Positions 25,121 to 34,173 of a DNA stretch of 64,000 nt are shown here, in pieces. The number at the start of each line of letters is the position of its first letter. Positions within the stretch are counted from its first letter, which is position 1. The notes under the pieces were generated by a model that worked only from the letters and a program-made list of their open reading frames with translations, made no database searches and was not told where the DNA came from. The stretch lies in the NCBI RefSeq assembly GCF_023715105.1, contig NZ_JAMBNO010000004.1, positions 124,001-188,000 of the forward strand, written 5' to 3'. Position numbers and translations under genes: made by a program. This DNA comes from Hydrogenophaga intermedia. GTDB taxonomy: Bacteria; Pseudomonadota; Gammaproteobacteria; Burkholderiales; Burkholderiaceae_C.

Positions 25121-28100
25121 TCAGGCTGCGCTTTCACCTGCCGGCTTGGCCAGCACGGCGTCCAGCTCCCGGCGCGCAGCAGCGAAATCCAGGTTGTCGA
25201 TAGCTGCAGCCATGGTCTGCTGCGCCGCAGGCGTCAGGTGTTGCGTCAGCGCGCCGCGAAGGGCTGCGAACTGGTCTGCTGCGGCAAGATCGTTGTGGTC
25301 GAGCGCGTCGGCCAGGGCCTGAACGCGCGAGCGGACAACGGTCGCCGCCAGCGGGGGCGACGGCGGCGGCACTGGCTCGGGCGCGCCGGGCGCCGCCTGC
25401 AGCTCGGCGAAGCAGCGCTGCACATCGACCAGAGCGCGGCTGGCCGCTGCCCAGCCCGGCGCTTTGTTCACGGGGGTGGCCAGCGCGCGCTCGAAATCGG
25501 TTGCAGCGCGCGACAGTGCATGAGCTCCCACCATTGCAGCGCTGCCGCGCAGGCGATGGGCACGCGCGCACCAGTCAGCGGCCTGCTCGGCGCCCCACTG
25601 CTGCGGCGCTGCGGGCAGCAAATCGGCCCAGTCGCCGCGCTCGGCCAGCAGACGGTTGAGTACGCGGCGAAACAGCACCACGTCGCCACCGAGCTGGCGG
25701 TGGGCGCTGACCGCGTCCACGCCGGGCACATGCGGCCAGTCTGTCGGCAATGCGATGGGGAGCACTTCCTGTCGCTCGGCGCAACCAGGCGACGCAAACA
25801 AGGCCGCAGGCGTCGCCGCCGCGGGTTGCCTGGCCGCACGCGCGCGGCGCAACACCTCGTACAGCTCGGGCGGATCGATCGGCTTGGCAACAAAGTCGTC
25901 AAAGCCGGCGTCCAGTGCGCGCTGTCGTTCGTCAGACAACGCACCTGCGGTCAATGCGATCACAGGCAGCCGCGCGAAGGTGGTGTCACCACGCAAGCGG
26001 CGCGTGGCCTGCAGGCCGTCCATCACCGGCATCTGCACATCCATGAGCACCACATCCACGGCGGCGGGCGATCGGTACAGCCAGGCCAGGGCCTGCGCGC
26101 CATCGCTGCAGGTGTGGACCCGCGCGCCTTCGCGTTCGATCATGCGCCGCGCAATCTCCAGGTTGACGTCGCTGTCGTCGACCAGCAGGACGCGCAAACC
26201 CGCCAGACCTTGCACGGGCAGGGACGCAGAGGCGATGGCCGGCAACCGCGCCGGGTCCGCCGCACGCAGCGGCAGCTCGATGCTGAACTCGCTGCCCTGC
26301 CCTGGCTCGCTCTGCACGTGCACCGTGCCCTGCATCAGTTCCACCAGCCGACGCACGATGGACAAACCCAACCCGGTGCCACCGAAGCGGCGCGTGGTCG
26401 TTTCGTCGGCCTGCGAGAAGGGCTGGAACAGACGCGCCCGTTGTTCGGGCGTGATGCCGATGCCGCTGTCCTGCACCGCCAGCCGCAGCCGTGGCGCGGC
26501 GGCGCTGCCCTGCAACATGGCCGAGATGACGATCCCGCCTGCGTGGGTGAACTTCAGCGCATTGCCCACGAGGTTTGCCATCACCTGGCGCAAGCGCGGC
26601 GCGTCGCCCATCAGGGCCGGCGGCAGGCTCTCGTCGATCTGCAGCGTCAGCGCCAGGCCCTTGTCGTCGGCCTGAACCGCGTACACCGATTCCACCTCGC
26701 GCAGAACCTCGCGAAGCGCAAAAGGCTGATCGCTCAGATGCATTTCGCCCGCCTCGATCTTGGCGAGATCGAGTACGTCGTTGACGATGCCCAGCAGCGC
26801 TCGCCCTGCGGTCTGCGCCTTGTCGAGCAAGGCGCGTTGGTCGGCGTCCAGCGCGCTGTCCGCCAGCAAGTGGGTCACCCCAAGCACCGCGTTGAGCGGC
26901 GTGCGGATCTCATGGCTCATGTTGGCCAGGAAGGCGCTCTTGCTAAGGCTGGCTGCTTCAGCGGCGCGCTTGGCCTCGCGCAGGTCGTGTTCGATCGCCT
27001 TGCTTGCGCTGATGTCGAGCTGCGTGCCAAACATCCACTCGGGCGCACCGCTGGCCGTGCGCGTGCGCACCTGGCCGCGGTTGAGCACCCACACCCAATG
27101 TCCGCCGGCGTGGCGCATGCGCACCTCGCACTCATAGAAAGCCAGCTCGCCCGTGATGTGGCGCAGCAGCTGCGCGTTCGAGCGCACGAGGTCGTCGGGG
27201 TGTACGTGGTCCACCCAAGCCTGCGAGCTCACCGGACGCAGTTCGTCGTAGTCGTGCCCGATCATCTCGGCCCAACGCTCGTTGAAGTGGCACTCACCAG
27301 TCTGGATGTTCCATTCCCAGGTGCCCACGTTGGTGCCCTGCAGGATGCTCTGCAGCCGCGTTCGTTCGGTGGCTTGCACGGCGAGCATGGCTTCCAGCGA
27401 GCGCCGGGTGCGGTTGATGTCGGTGACGTCGTCGAGCACCGCGTAGTAGCCCTGCACCCGACCGTCGCGCAGGTCAGGCAGGTAACGCATGTGCAATTCG
27501 CGGGGTTCGCCCGTGGCCGGGTTGGGCATCGTGAGTTCGAACGACTGCGGCTCGCCACGCAACACTGCCTGGATGCGGGGGCGCAGCACGGCGTAGGTGG
27601 CCTCGCCCACCACCTCGCGCGCGCTGCGGCCCACCAACGTCCCACCCTGGGGCCTCCGCCAGGCCAGGTTGGCGCGGTTGGCGGTGCGGTTGATCTGCAC
27701 GCTGTCCCAGTAGCTGATCATCGAAGGCACCGCGTCGAGCACGGTGCGCAGGAAGTGCTCCACATCGGCCAGCGAGCGCGTGCGTTCGAGCACCCGCTCC
27801 TCCAGTCCGGCATTGAGCTCCTGCAGGTGCTGCGCGTGGGCCTCGCGTGCGGCGGCCTCGCGCAATGCGGTCTGGCGCTGGCGCCGGCGCAACGCCAGCC
27901 ACGCCCAGTGCAACGCGGTGAGCAGCACCGTGACGAGGGCGCCGGTCCAACCGACCACGCGCGGCGCGAGCAGGCCGAACTGCGCCGCGTATCCCGGCCG
28001 CGCCTCGGTCTGGATGGACCAGGAGCGTCCGAAGGGCACACGCAGCAAGGCCTGGCGCAACGCATCGGCGCGCGGTGCCTCGCCCAGCGCCAGCGTGCTG

Positions 28101-28852
28101 AAGAACTCGGTGGCGTGCTCGGTCTCGGTGATGTCGGTCAGCGTGAGCGCGATGTGCGCCGCTCGAAGCGGCAGGCCATGCAGCACCTCGTCGGTCACCA
28201 GGGGCGCGTAGGCCCAGCCGAAGGCGGCGGCCTCGCGCGCCGCAGGGGTGTCGGTAGGCAGATCGGGCCGGTACACCGGCAGCAGCGCGAGAAAGCTGCG
28301 TTGTTGGGCCTGCCGGGCCTGGACCAGGGTGATGGGTGCCGTCATCGTGGCACGCCCGCTGCGCACGGCCGCGAGCGCTGCCATGCGTCGCGAGGGCTCG
28401 CTTGCGATGTCCAGCCCCACCGCCTCGCGGTTGGCCTCGATGGGCTCGACGAGCTCGATGATGAAACGCTCGCCCTGGTGCGGTTCGATCTCACGCACGC
28501 CGGCGCGCGGCGCTCCGGCGGGCCAACGGTGAATGAAGCCAAAACCGCGTGCACCCGGGAACTCGCGTCCCAGGTCGCGCGAGAGCAAGTAGCGGCGAAA
28601 CGCCGGCACCGACAGGCCATTCTCACCGGCGTTCTGAATCACACCGCGCGCCCCGCGCAAGCCGTATTCGTACAAGCCGAAGCGGGCAACGATGGCGTCG
28701 GCCAGCTCCCGGGACTCGGCCTCGAAGCGCGCGCGCACAAAAGTCGCGTTATCTCGCTCGCGCTGGAGCACCGCCAGCGTGGTCAGCAAGGCGCCGAGCA
28801 GCAGCGTGCCCAGCACCCACAAGCCGTGTAGCCGACCAAGGCGCCAGGCCAT
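25121..28852 (-). CDS. CHASE-PAS hybrid sensor kinase with receiver and HPt domains
   Basis: 1243-residue membrane phosphorelay kinase. The first membrane helix is about 8-26. A periplasmic CHASE domain covers about 60-275 (GARGFGFIHRW is typical), with a second helix near 290-315. PAS domains lie at about 360-480 and 500-625 (HVHPDDLV). HisKA contains NMSHEIRTPLNA, and the ATPase domain contains GTGLGLSIV. A receiver has DVVLMDVQMPVMDG, and a C-terminal HPt has AHRLRGSAAM. So the full His-Asp-His chain is in one protein, and the last His must pass phosphate to a separate regulator. ATG 28852 lies four bases after the chemoreceptor stop, so the two genes are co-translated. Confidence 0.9.
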   Translation of the reverse strand: MAWRLGRLHGLWVLGTLLLGALLTTLAVLQRERDNATFVRARFEAESRELADAIVARFGLYEYGLRGARGVIQNAGENGLSVPAFRRYLLSRDLGREFPGARGFGFIHRWPAGAPRAGVREIEPHQGERFIIELVEPIEANREAVGLDIASEPSRRMAALAAVRSGRATMTAPITLVQARQAQQRSFLALLPVYRPDLPTDTPAAREAAAFGWAYAPLVTDEVLHGLPLRAAHIALTLTDITETEHATEFFSTLALGEAPRADALRQALLRVPFGRSWSIQTEARPGYAAQFGLLAPRVVGWTGALVTVLLTALHWAWLALRRRQRQTALREAAAREAHAQHLQELNAGLEERVLERTRSLADVEHFLRTVLDAVPSMISYWDSVQINRTANRANLAWRRPQGGTLVGRSAREVVGEATYAVLRPRIQAVLRGEPQSFELTMPNPATGEPRELHMRYLPDLRDGRVQGYYAVLDDVTDINRTRRSLEAMLAVQATERTRLQSILQGTNVGTWEWNIQTGECHFNERWAEMIGHDYDELRPVSSQAWVDHVHPDDLVRSNAQLLRHITGELAFYECEVRMRHAGGHWVWVLNRGQVRTRTASGAPEWMFGTQLDISASKAIEHDLREAKRAAEAASLSKSAFLANMSHEIRTPLNAVLGVTHLLADSALDADQRALLDKAQTAGRALLGIVNDVLDLAKIEAGEMHLSDQPFALREVLREVESVYAVQADDKGLALTLQIDESLPPALMGDAPRLRQVMANLVGNALKFTHAGGIVISAMLQGSAAAPRLRLAVQDSGIGITPEQRARLFQPFSQADETTTRRFGGTGLGLSIVRRLVELMQGTVHVQSEPGQGSEFSIELPLRAADPARLPAIASASLPVQGLAGLRVLLVDDSDVNLEIARRMIEREGARVHTCSDGAQALAWLYRSPAAVDVVLMDVQMPVMDGLQATRRLRGDTTFARLPVIALTAGALSDERQRALDAGFDDFVAKPIDPPELYEVLRRARAARQPAAATPAALFASPGCAERQEVLPIALPTDWPHVPGVDAVSAHRQLGGDVVLFRRVLNRLLAERGDWADLLPAAPQQWGAEQAADWCARAHRLRGSAAMVGAHALSRAATDFERALATPVNKAPGWAAASRALVDVQRCFAELQAAPGAPEPVPPPSPPLAATVVRSRVQALADALDHNDLAAADQFAALRGALTQHLTPAAQQTMAAAIDNLDFAAARRELDAVLAKPAGESAA

Positions 28853-28856
28853 GGCG

Positions 28857-30401
28857 TCAGAGCTTGAACACGCGCACCGTCTCGGTGACGGTGGCAGCCT
28901 GCGTGGACAGCGAAGCCGCCGACGCCGACAGCTGCTCGACCATGGCGGCGTTCTGTTGCGTGAGGCTGTCCAGTTGCGACACCGCAGCATTCACCTGCGC
29001 CACGCCCGAGGATTGCTCTGCCGACGCGGCGCTGATCTCTGCCACCAGCGCGCTCACGCGGCCGATCGAACCCGCCGTTTCCTGCACCGTGGCCTGGGTG
29101 TCGCTCACCAGCTTTGCGCCGGCGAGCACCTGCTGCTCCGAAGCGGTGATGAGGGTCTTGATCTCCTTGGCCGACTCGCGCGCACGCGCCGCCAGCGAGC
29201 GCACTTCACCCGCCACCACAGCAAAGCCGCGGCCGTGCTCGCCGGCGCGCGCGGCTTCGACCGCGGCGTTGAGGGCCAGCAGGTTGGTCTGAAACGAAAT
29301 GCCGTCGATCACACCCACGATGTCGTTGATGCGCTGGCTGGCGGCCTGAATATCGGCCATGCGCTGCGCCACCGATTGCACCGCCGCGCCGCCGCGCTCG
29401 GCCAGTTCGCGCGCCGAGGCAGCGAGTGCGGCCGCACGCTGCGCCGCGTCGGCGTTGGCCTTGATGGTGGCGGTGATCTGCTCCAGCGAAGCCGCCGTCT
29501 GCTGCAGGTTGCCAGCCTGTGCCTCGGTGCGAGCGCTCAGATCGGCACTGCCGGCACTGATCTCGCGCGAGGCGTTGTGGATGCCGTCGACCTGCGTGCG
29601 TACGTCACTCACCACGGCTTGCAGGTTGACGTTGAGCTGCGTGAGCCCGCGGTGGATCTGCCCGACCATGCCGTCGCCACCCTCGGCGCGGCGCGTGGCC
29701 AGGTCGCCCGCCGCAAGGCGGTTGGCCGATTCGAGCACCCGCCCGAGCGGCGCCACGCCGCGGCGCTGCAGCAGCCAGCCCGCCACCAGCGCGACCGCGC
29801 TGGTCAGGCCGATGGCCAACGCGTGGCTGGGCAGGTACGAACCCAGCACCGCGCCACCGGCGCCCATGGCCAGCAGCCAGAGCAGTGTGTGTTGTGCCAG
29901 CAGCGCGCGCATCCCGCGGGCGGCACGCGCCAGCGGCGTCTGGCGCAGCACCGCGCCGGCAGACAGCACGTGTTCGCGCCGGCCGCCAGCGGCTTCCTCA
30001 CGCATACGGGCATAAAGGGTTTCGGCCTGCTGCACCTGCTCCCGGCTGGGCACGGTGCGCACCGACATGAAGCCGGTGATGCGCCCGCCATCGAGCACCG
30101 GCGTGACGTTCGCCTGCACCCAGTAGTGATCGCCGTTCTTGCGGCGGTTCTTCACCAGGCCCGACCAGGGCTTGCCCGCCTGGATGGTGGCCCACATGTC
30201 GCGAAACGCCTCCTGCGGCATGTCGGGGTGGCGAATCATGTTGTGCGGCTGGCCGATGAGTTCCTCGCGCTCGAAGCCGCTGACCTCGATGAACGAGGGG
30301 TTGCAGTACACGATGCGGCTCTTGAGATCGGTGGTCGACACCAGGGTCTGACCCGGCTGCAGGGGATATTCGCGTTGGCTGACAGGACCGTTGTTGCGCA
30401 T
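28857..30401 (-). CDS. Aer-like methyl-accepting chemotaxis protein with PAS domain
   Basis: 514-residue chemoreceptor. A cytoplasmic N-terminal PAS domain (about 15-125) has the [12 protein letters not shown] and [11 protein letters not shown] motifs of redox/energy receptors. A membrane hairpin follows (about 168-205), then HAMP-like and long coiled-coil signalling regions. The receptor tip [20 protein letters not shown] marks it as a standard MCP. No periplasmic domain is present, so it senses an internal signal, perhaps electron-transport state through bound FAD as in Aer. No CheA/CheW genes are nearby. It is followed by the CHASE hybrid kinase gene after four bases, an unusual pairing that suggests joint control. 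Confidence 0.9.
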   Translation of the reverse strand: MRNNGPVSQREYPLQPGQTLVSTTDLKSRIVYCNPSFIEVSGFEREELIGQPHNMIRHPDMPQEAFRDMWATIQAGKPWSGLVKNRRKNGDHYWVQANVTPVLDGGRITGFMSVRTVPSREQVQQAETLYARMREEAAGGRREHVLSAGAVLRQTPLARAARGMRALLAQHTLLWLLAMGAGGAVLGSYLPSHALAIGLTSAVALVAGWLLQRRGVAPLGRVLESANRLAAGDLATRRAEGGDGMVGQIHRGLTQLNVNLQAVVSDVRTQVDGIHNASREISAGSADLSARTEAQAGNLQQTAASLEQITATIKANADAAQRAAALAASARELAERGGAAVQSVAQRMADIQAASQRINDIVGVIDGISFQTNLLALNAAVEAARAGEHGRGFAVVAGEVRSLAARARESAKEIKTLITASEQQVLAGAKLVSDTQATVQETAGSIGRVSALVAEISAASAEQSSGVAQVNAAVSQLDSLTQQNAAMVEQLSASAASLSTQAATVTETVRVFKL

Positions 30402-30465
30402 GGCGGGCTCCGGCTTGGGGGGTTGGATGCTGGTGGTTTCGACCGCCGGTGGGGGCGGTTGTGCG

Positions 30466-30477
30466 GGGAAAGCTGGA
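30466..30477. promoter_or_regulatory. 12-bp motif GGGAAAGCTGGA, copy 1
   Basis: An exact 12-base match to the motif at 33434-33445, followed after seven bases by GTAC (eight in the other copy). It lies in the 99-base gap upstream of the Aer-like receptor gene. Both copies are upstream of leftward transcription units in the same island. Confidence 0.35.
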
Positions 30478-30500
30478 TTCGCGAGTACAGGGAGTTGCGC

Positions 30501-32963
30501 TCAGGCGGATCGCCCGGCGGGATCCATCGCCAGTTGGACCCGCGCCAGCGCCGCGTCGATCGCGGGCAGTTGCGCCAGCAGCGATTCGCCCTGCCCTTGA
30601 TCGGCAGCGGCCGCGCGCGCTGCGCGCTCGAACGCGTCGAGCAAGCGGCCCAGGCCGTGCGCGCCCACCGCGTGCGAGGACGATTTGACGCGGTGCGCGG
30701 CCAGCCCGGCACGCAGCCAGTCGCCCAGGCCAAGGGCATCGCACCATTCCTCCTGGGCCCTGACCAGGGAAGCAAGGTAGGTGCGACGCAGCGTGGCCTG
30801 GTCTTCGGGGTCGAGGCCGATGGCGCGCGCCAGGGCTTCGGGGTCGAAGTCGTCGGCATGATCCATCGGCTCGCCCGCAACGGCTTCGGGCGACAGCGGC
30901 AGCCAGTGCCGCAACGCTGCGGCCAGCCGTTGCAGTGGCACCGGCTTGGTCAGGTAGTCGTCCATGCCGGCGGCGATGGCACGCTCGGCCTCGCCGCGCA
31001 CCGCGTTGGCGGTGAGGGCGATGATGGGCAGGCGTCGCCCGGCCGCCTCTTCGGCACGGATCGCGGCGCACAGGGCCTCGCCGTCGAGCCCGGGCATGTG
31101 CAGGTCGGTCAGCAGCAGGCTGAAGCGTGCGCCATCGGCTCGCCAGCGTGCGAGGGCGGCGTCGCCGTCGTCCACGATGACCGCGGGCACGCGAAGGCGT
31201 TGCAACTGGCGCCCGATCACCATCCGGTTGACCGGGTTGTCCTCGGCCACAAGCACCGGCGCCATGCCCGGCGGCAGGCTCCGCGGCGGCGGTGCCGCGC
31301 CGGGCTGTGCCGCGATCACGCCCGTGGCAGGTTCGAACGCACGGCTCAAGGCCTGCAGCAGGGCGCTGCGGTGCAGTGCGTCGGTGTCGAGCCAGAGCAG
31401 GCCACGGGTGTCGGCGCGGGCGCCGCGCTGCGGGCCGGGGCGCAGCGCCACGCGTCCGGACCGGGCACCGCGCTCGACATGCCAGTGGCCCAACGTGCCG
31501 GACTCCTCAGGCGTGGCTTCGCACACATGCACCTGGGCGCCGGCGGCCAGCAGGTAGGTACGCCAATCGCCAAGGCCGGCGGGATGCTGCCCACGCCAGG
31601 TGCAAACAGTGCCCGCCAGGTCGGCACCGTCCACACCGCCCGGCACGGCGGTTGCGCCGGGCGCAGGCCTCAGGGGCAGGTGCAGTGTGAAGCAGGCGCC
31701 GGCGTGGGGTGCCGAGACCACGTCGATGCGGCCCCCCATGGCCTGCACCAGGCGGTGCGAGATCGCCAGCCCGAGCCCGGTGCCGCCGAAGCGGCGCGTG
31801 GTGCTGGCCTCGGCCTGCTCGAAAGGCTGGAACAAGCGCGCAAGGGCATCGCTGGACATGCCCACGCCGTCATCGCGCACTTCGATGGCCAGCGCGCCCT
31901 GATGCGCGAAGGCGCGCAGCGAAACCTGGCCGGTCTGCGCTCGCCCGCCACTGAACTTGATGGCGTTGCCCAGCAGGTTGGCCACCACCTGGCGCAGCCG
32001 TGCGGCGTCGCCAAGCAGGGTGCCGGGCAGACCGGGCGCCACGAAGACGTGCAGCGACACGCGTTTCTGGCAGGCGGCGCCAAGCCAGGCATCGGCCGTG
32101 CCTTCGATGAGACGGCGCAGCTCGAACGGTTTGTCCTCAAGGTGCAGGTGGCCCGATTCGATCTTGGAGAAGTCGAGGATGTCGTCGATCAGCCCGAGCA
32201 GGGTGTGCGCCGACTCGCGGGCGGCATGCATGAGCTCCTGCTGCTGCGGCGGCAGGCCGCTGCGGTCCATGAGCTCGATCAGACCCACCACGCCATTCAT
32301 GGGTGTGCGGATCTCGTGGCTCATGGTGGCCAGGAAAGCGCTCTTGGCGGCACTGGCGGCCTCGGCCGCCTCGCGCGCGTGCTCGAGTTCGGCGGTGCGC
32401 AGCGCCACCAGCGCGTGCAGGCGCTCGCGCTGGCGGGTCTCGAGTTCGACCCGGCTCAAGCGGTCGCGTCGGTTCGCGAGCCAGTGCGACGCCACCCGCG
32501 CGAGGTCTTCCAGTGCCTCGCGCGCCGCGGCATCGATATCGCGCGGCGCGGTGTCGAGCACGCACAAGGTGCCCAGCGTGTGTTCGCCGTCACCGATCGG
32601 CAGGCCAGCATAGAAGCGGATGTGCGGCTCACCCGTCACGAGCGGGTGGCGTGCGAACCGCGCGTCGCCGCTGAGGTCATGCACCACGAGTGCACGGCGC
32701 TGGTCGGTGACGGTGGAGCAGAACGCCACCTCGCGCGGCACCCAGGAGCGCTCGGCCTCGGTGCTGGCGATCGACCAGGCACTGTCGGCGTCCACCACGT
32801 TGACCATCGCGATCGGACTGCGCAAGCTGCGCGCGGCCAGGCGGACCAGGCCTTCGAGCACGGGGTCATCGGGCAGGTTCGCCAGGCTCAACTGTTCGAT
32901 CGCCCGCTGGCGGCGCTCCTCGCTGGCCTCGGTCACATCCACCACGTTGTCGCGCGCGTTCAC
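30501..32963 (-). CDS. GAF hybrid sensor kinase with receiver and HPt domains
   Basis: 820-residue cytosolic hybrid kinase. A GAF domain occupies about 30-170 (FYAGLPIGDGEHTLGTLCVLD is characteristic), followed by HisKA with TMSHEIRTPMNG, an ATPase domain with GTGLGLAISHR, a linker of low similarity, a receiver (LLLTDLHMPGLDG) and a C-terminal HPt (AAHRVKSSSHAVG). The GTG start at 32963 overlaps the stop of the upstream receiver-like gene in a GTGA, so the two are translationally coupled. The full phosphorelay ends in a histidine, so a separate regulator is needed. The NarL-type regulator just upstream is a candidate. Domain order resembles the BarA group but without membrane helices. Confidence 0.9.
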   Translation of the reverse strand: MNARDNVVDVTEASEERRQRAIEQLSLANLPDDPVLEGLVRLAARSLRSPIAMVNVVDADSAWSIASTEAERSWVPREVAFCSTVTDQRRALVVHDLSGDARFARHPLVTGEPHIRFYAGLPIGDGEHTLGTLCVLDTAPRDIDAAAREALEDLARVASHWLANRRDRLSRVELETRQRERLHALVALRTAELEHAREAAEAASAAKSAFLATMSHEIRTPMNGVVGLIELMDRSGLPPQQQELMHAARESAHTLLGLIDDILDFSKIESGHLHLEDKPFELRRLIEGTADAWLGAACQKRVSLHVFVAPGLPGTLLGDAARLRQVVANLLGNAIKFSGGRAQTGQVSLRAFAHQGALAIEVRDDGVGMSSDALARLFQPFEQAEASTTRRFGGTGLGLAISHRLVQAMGGRIDVVSAPHAGACFTLHLPLRPAPGATAVPGGVDGADLAGTVCTWRGQHPAGLGDWRTYLLAAGAQVHVCEATPEESGTLGHWHVERGARSGRVALRPGPQRGARADTRGLLWLDTDALHRSALLQALSRAFEPATGVIAAQPGAAPPPRSLPPGMAPVLVAEDNPVNRMVIGRQLQRLRVPAVIVDDGDAALARWRADGARFSLLLTDLHMPGLDGEALCAAIRAEEAAGRRLPIIALTANAVRGEAERAIAAGMDDYLTKPVPLQRLAAALRHWLPLSPEAVAGEPMDHADDFDPEALARAIGLDPEDQATLRRTYLASLVRAQEEWCDALGLGDWLRAGLAAHRVKSSSHAVGAHGLGRLLDAFERAARAAAADQGQGESLLAQLPAIDAALARVQLAMDPAGRSA

Positions 32964-33376
32964 GGTCTGCCCTCCGAAGGCGACGCGCTGCCATCGCCGG
33001 GCAGGTGGCGACGGGCCCACCAGCGCAGCACCGTGGGAAGCTCGCGCCAGTGCCAGGCACTCGGCGTCCCCGAAGAACCATCGACAAGTGCATCCTCGAA
33101 CGCGAACACCTCCAGTTCAGCACGCCAGCGGGCGAGCTGGCCGATCAATGCACGGCCCCCGGAACGCTCCAGCCGCGCATCGACGATGGCCAGCGAAGGA
33201 GGTTCGGCCAAGGCCAGGCGCAGCGCGTCGATCGGGTCGCTGGTCCAGCGCACCCGCACCTGCACCGGCCAGGGCGAGAGCACCTCCCGCACCGTGGCCA
33301 CGCAATGCGAGCGCGTGCAGACCAACAGCACATCCACCGGGTCGATCCGGGGTTTGCTGTCGAAACGAGGGGGCAT
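32960..33376 (-). CDS. receiver-like protein lacking the acidic pocket
   Basis: 138-residue protein whose middle reads as a response-regulator receiver: first strand VDVLLVC (14-20), third strand SLAIVDARL with Asp66 in the phosphoacceptor position, and a following ELEVFAFED strand. The two or three acidic residues that bind Mg2+ at the end of strand one are missing (VCTRS instead of VDDD), and the switch lysine is not obvious. It is probably a degenerate or phosphorylation-independent receiver. No output domain is present. ATG 33376 has a GGAG site six bases upstream; ATG 33394 does not. It overlaps the GAF hybrid kinase gene by GTGA. Function unknown, likely a partner of that kinase. Confidence 0.65.
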   Translation of the reverse strand: MPPRFDSKPRIDPVDVLLVCTRSHCVATVREVLSPWPVQVRVRWTSDPIDALRLALAEPPSLAIVDARLERSGGRALIGQLARWRAELEVFAFEDALVDGSSGTPSAWHWRELPTVLRWWARRHLPGDGSASPSEGRP

Positions 33377-33433
33377 GAGGGTCTCCGCAATCATGGAGAC
33401 CGATGGTGCGACCGCGTGAACCGCGGCGATGCC

Positions 33434-33445
33434 GGGAAAGCTGGA
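33434..33445. promoter_or_regulatory. 12-bp motif GGGAAAGCTGGA, copy 2
   Basis: Second exact copy of the motif at 30466-30477, here 58 bases upstream of the receiver-like gene start and again followed by GTAC then GG. A shared transcription-factor site or promoter element is possible, for example for the NarL-type regulator encoded next to it. Confidence 0.35.
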
Positions 33446-33481
33446 CCCGACGCGTACGGGATCGGCGCCCGCTGCCGGCTT

Positions 33482-34123
33482 TCAGAGATCGTCGGCGCTG
33501 ATCAGGCCTTCGCGGATGGCCAGGCGCACCAGCGCTGGCAGGTCGCTCACACCCAGCTTGGCCATCAGGCGGCTGCGGTAGCTCTCCACCGTTTTGGGCG
33601 ACAGGTGCAACTGTTCGCCGATCGCCACGCTGGTGTGGCCCTGCACCACGAGCTGGATCACCTGGCGCTCACGCACCGAAAGCGATGCGATGCCGCCGGT
33701 CTCGCCGCCCTGCGTGAGGCCCTGCACCGCGAGTTCGGCCACCTCGCCACCGAGATGCTTTCGCCCGGCGGCCACCGCCTCGACCGCCTGCAGCACCTCG
33801 CGCGCCGGCGAGCCCTTGAGCACATAGCCGTGCGCCCCGAGGCGCATGGCCTCGGCCACATGGCGCGGCTGGGCCGACATGGTGAGCATGATCACGCGTG
33901 TGGACAGCTTGCGTTTGACGAGCTGCTCCAGCAGCTCGAAGCCAGAGCGCTGGCCCAGCTGCAGGTCCAACAAAAGCAAGGCCGGTGTCAGCCGTGTCAG
34001 CTCGGCAAGCGCCTCGGTGGGGTTGTCGGACTCGCCCACCACGCGGTGGCCGGCGTCCTCGAGCACGGCACGCAGGCCGTCGCGCATCATGGCGTGGTCG
34101 TCGACGAGGTAGATGTCACTCAT
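33482..34123 (-). CDS. NarL/FixJ family response regulator (LuxR-type HTH)
   Basis: 213-residue two-domain regulator. The receiver has Asp8-Asp9, phosphoacceptor Asp53 (LLLDLQLGQ) and a lysine in VLKGS. The HTH domain covers about 145-205, with SVRERQVIQLVVQGHTS then IGEQLHLSPKTVESYRSRL, the canonical LuxR/NarL recognition region. It is the only DNA-binding output protein among the kinases of this island. It starts 50 bases after the stop of the HisKA_3 kinase gene, so that kinase is its evident partner. It may also receive phosphate from the hybrid kinases that end in HPt domains. Confidence 0.92.
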   Translation of the reverse strand: MSDIYLVDDHAMMRDGLRAVLEDAGHRVVGESDNPTEALAELTRLTPALLLLDLQLGQRSGFELLEQLVKRKLSTRVIMLTMSAQPRHVAEAMRLGAHGYVLKGSPAREVLQAVEAVAAGRKHLGGEVAELAVQGLTQGGETGGIASLSVRERQVIQLVVQGHTSVAIGEQLHLSPKTVESYRSRLMAKLGVSDLPALVRLAIREGLISADDL

Positions 34124-34173
34124 GGTCGGGGTCGGGTCCTTCTGTTTCGTGTTCGTGTCGTTACTCTCGCTGT

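Noticed and set aside
25238..28831. Open frame of about 1197 codons on the plus strand
   Set aside because: Antisense shadow of the CHASE hybrid kinase; no family features and no ribosome site.
28692..33419. Very long open frame (about 1575 codons) on the plus strand
   Set aside because: It is antisense to three well-supported kinase and receptor genes. The composition (rich in Arg, Gln, His, Gly) is what high-GC genes give in the opposite frame, and no domain is visible.
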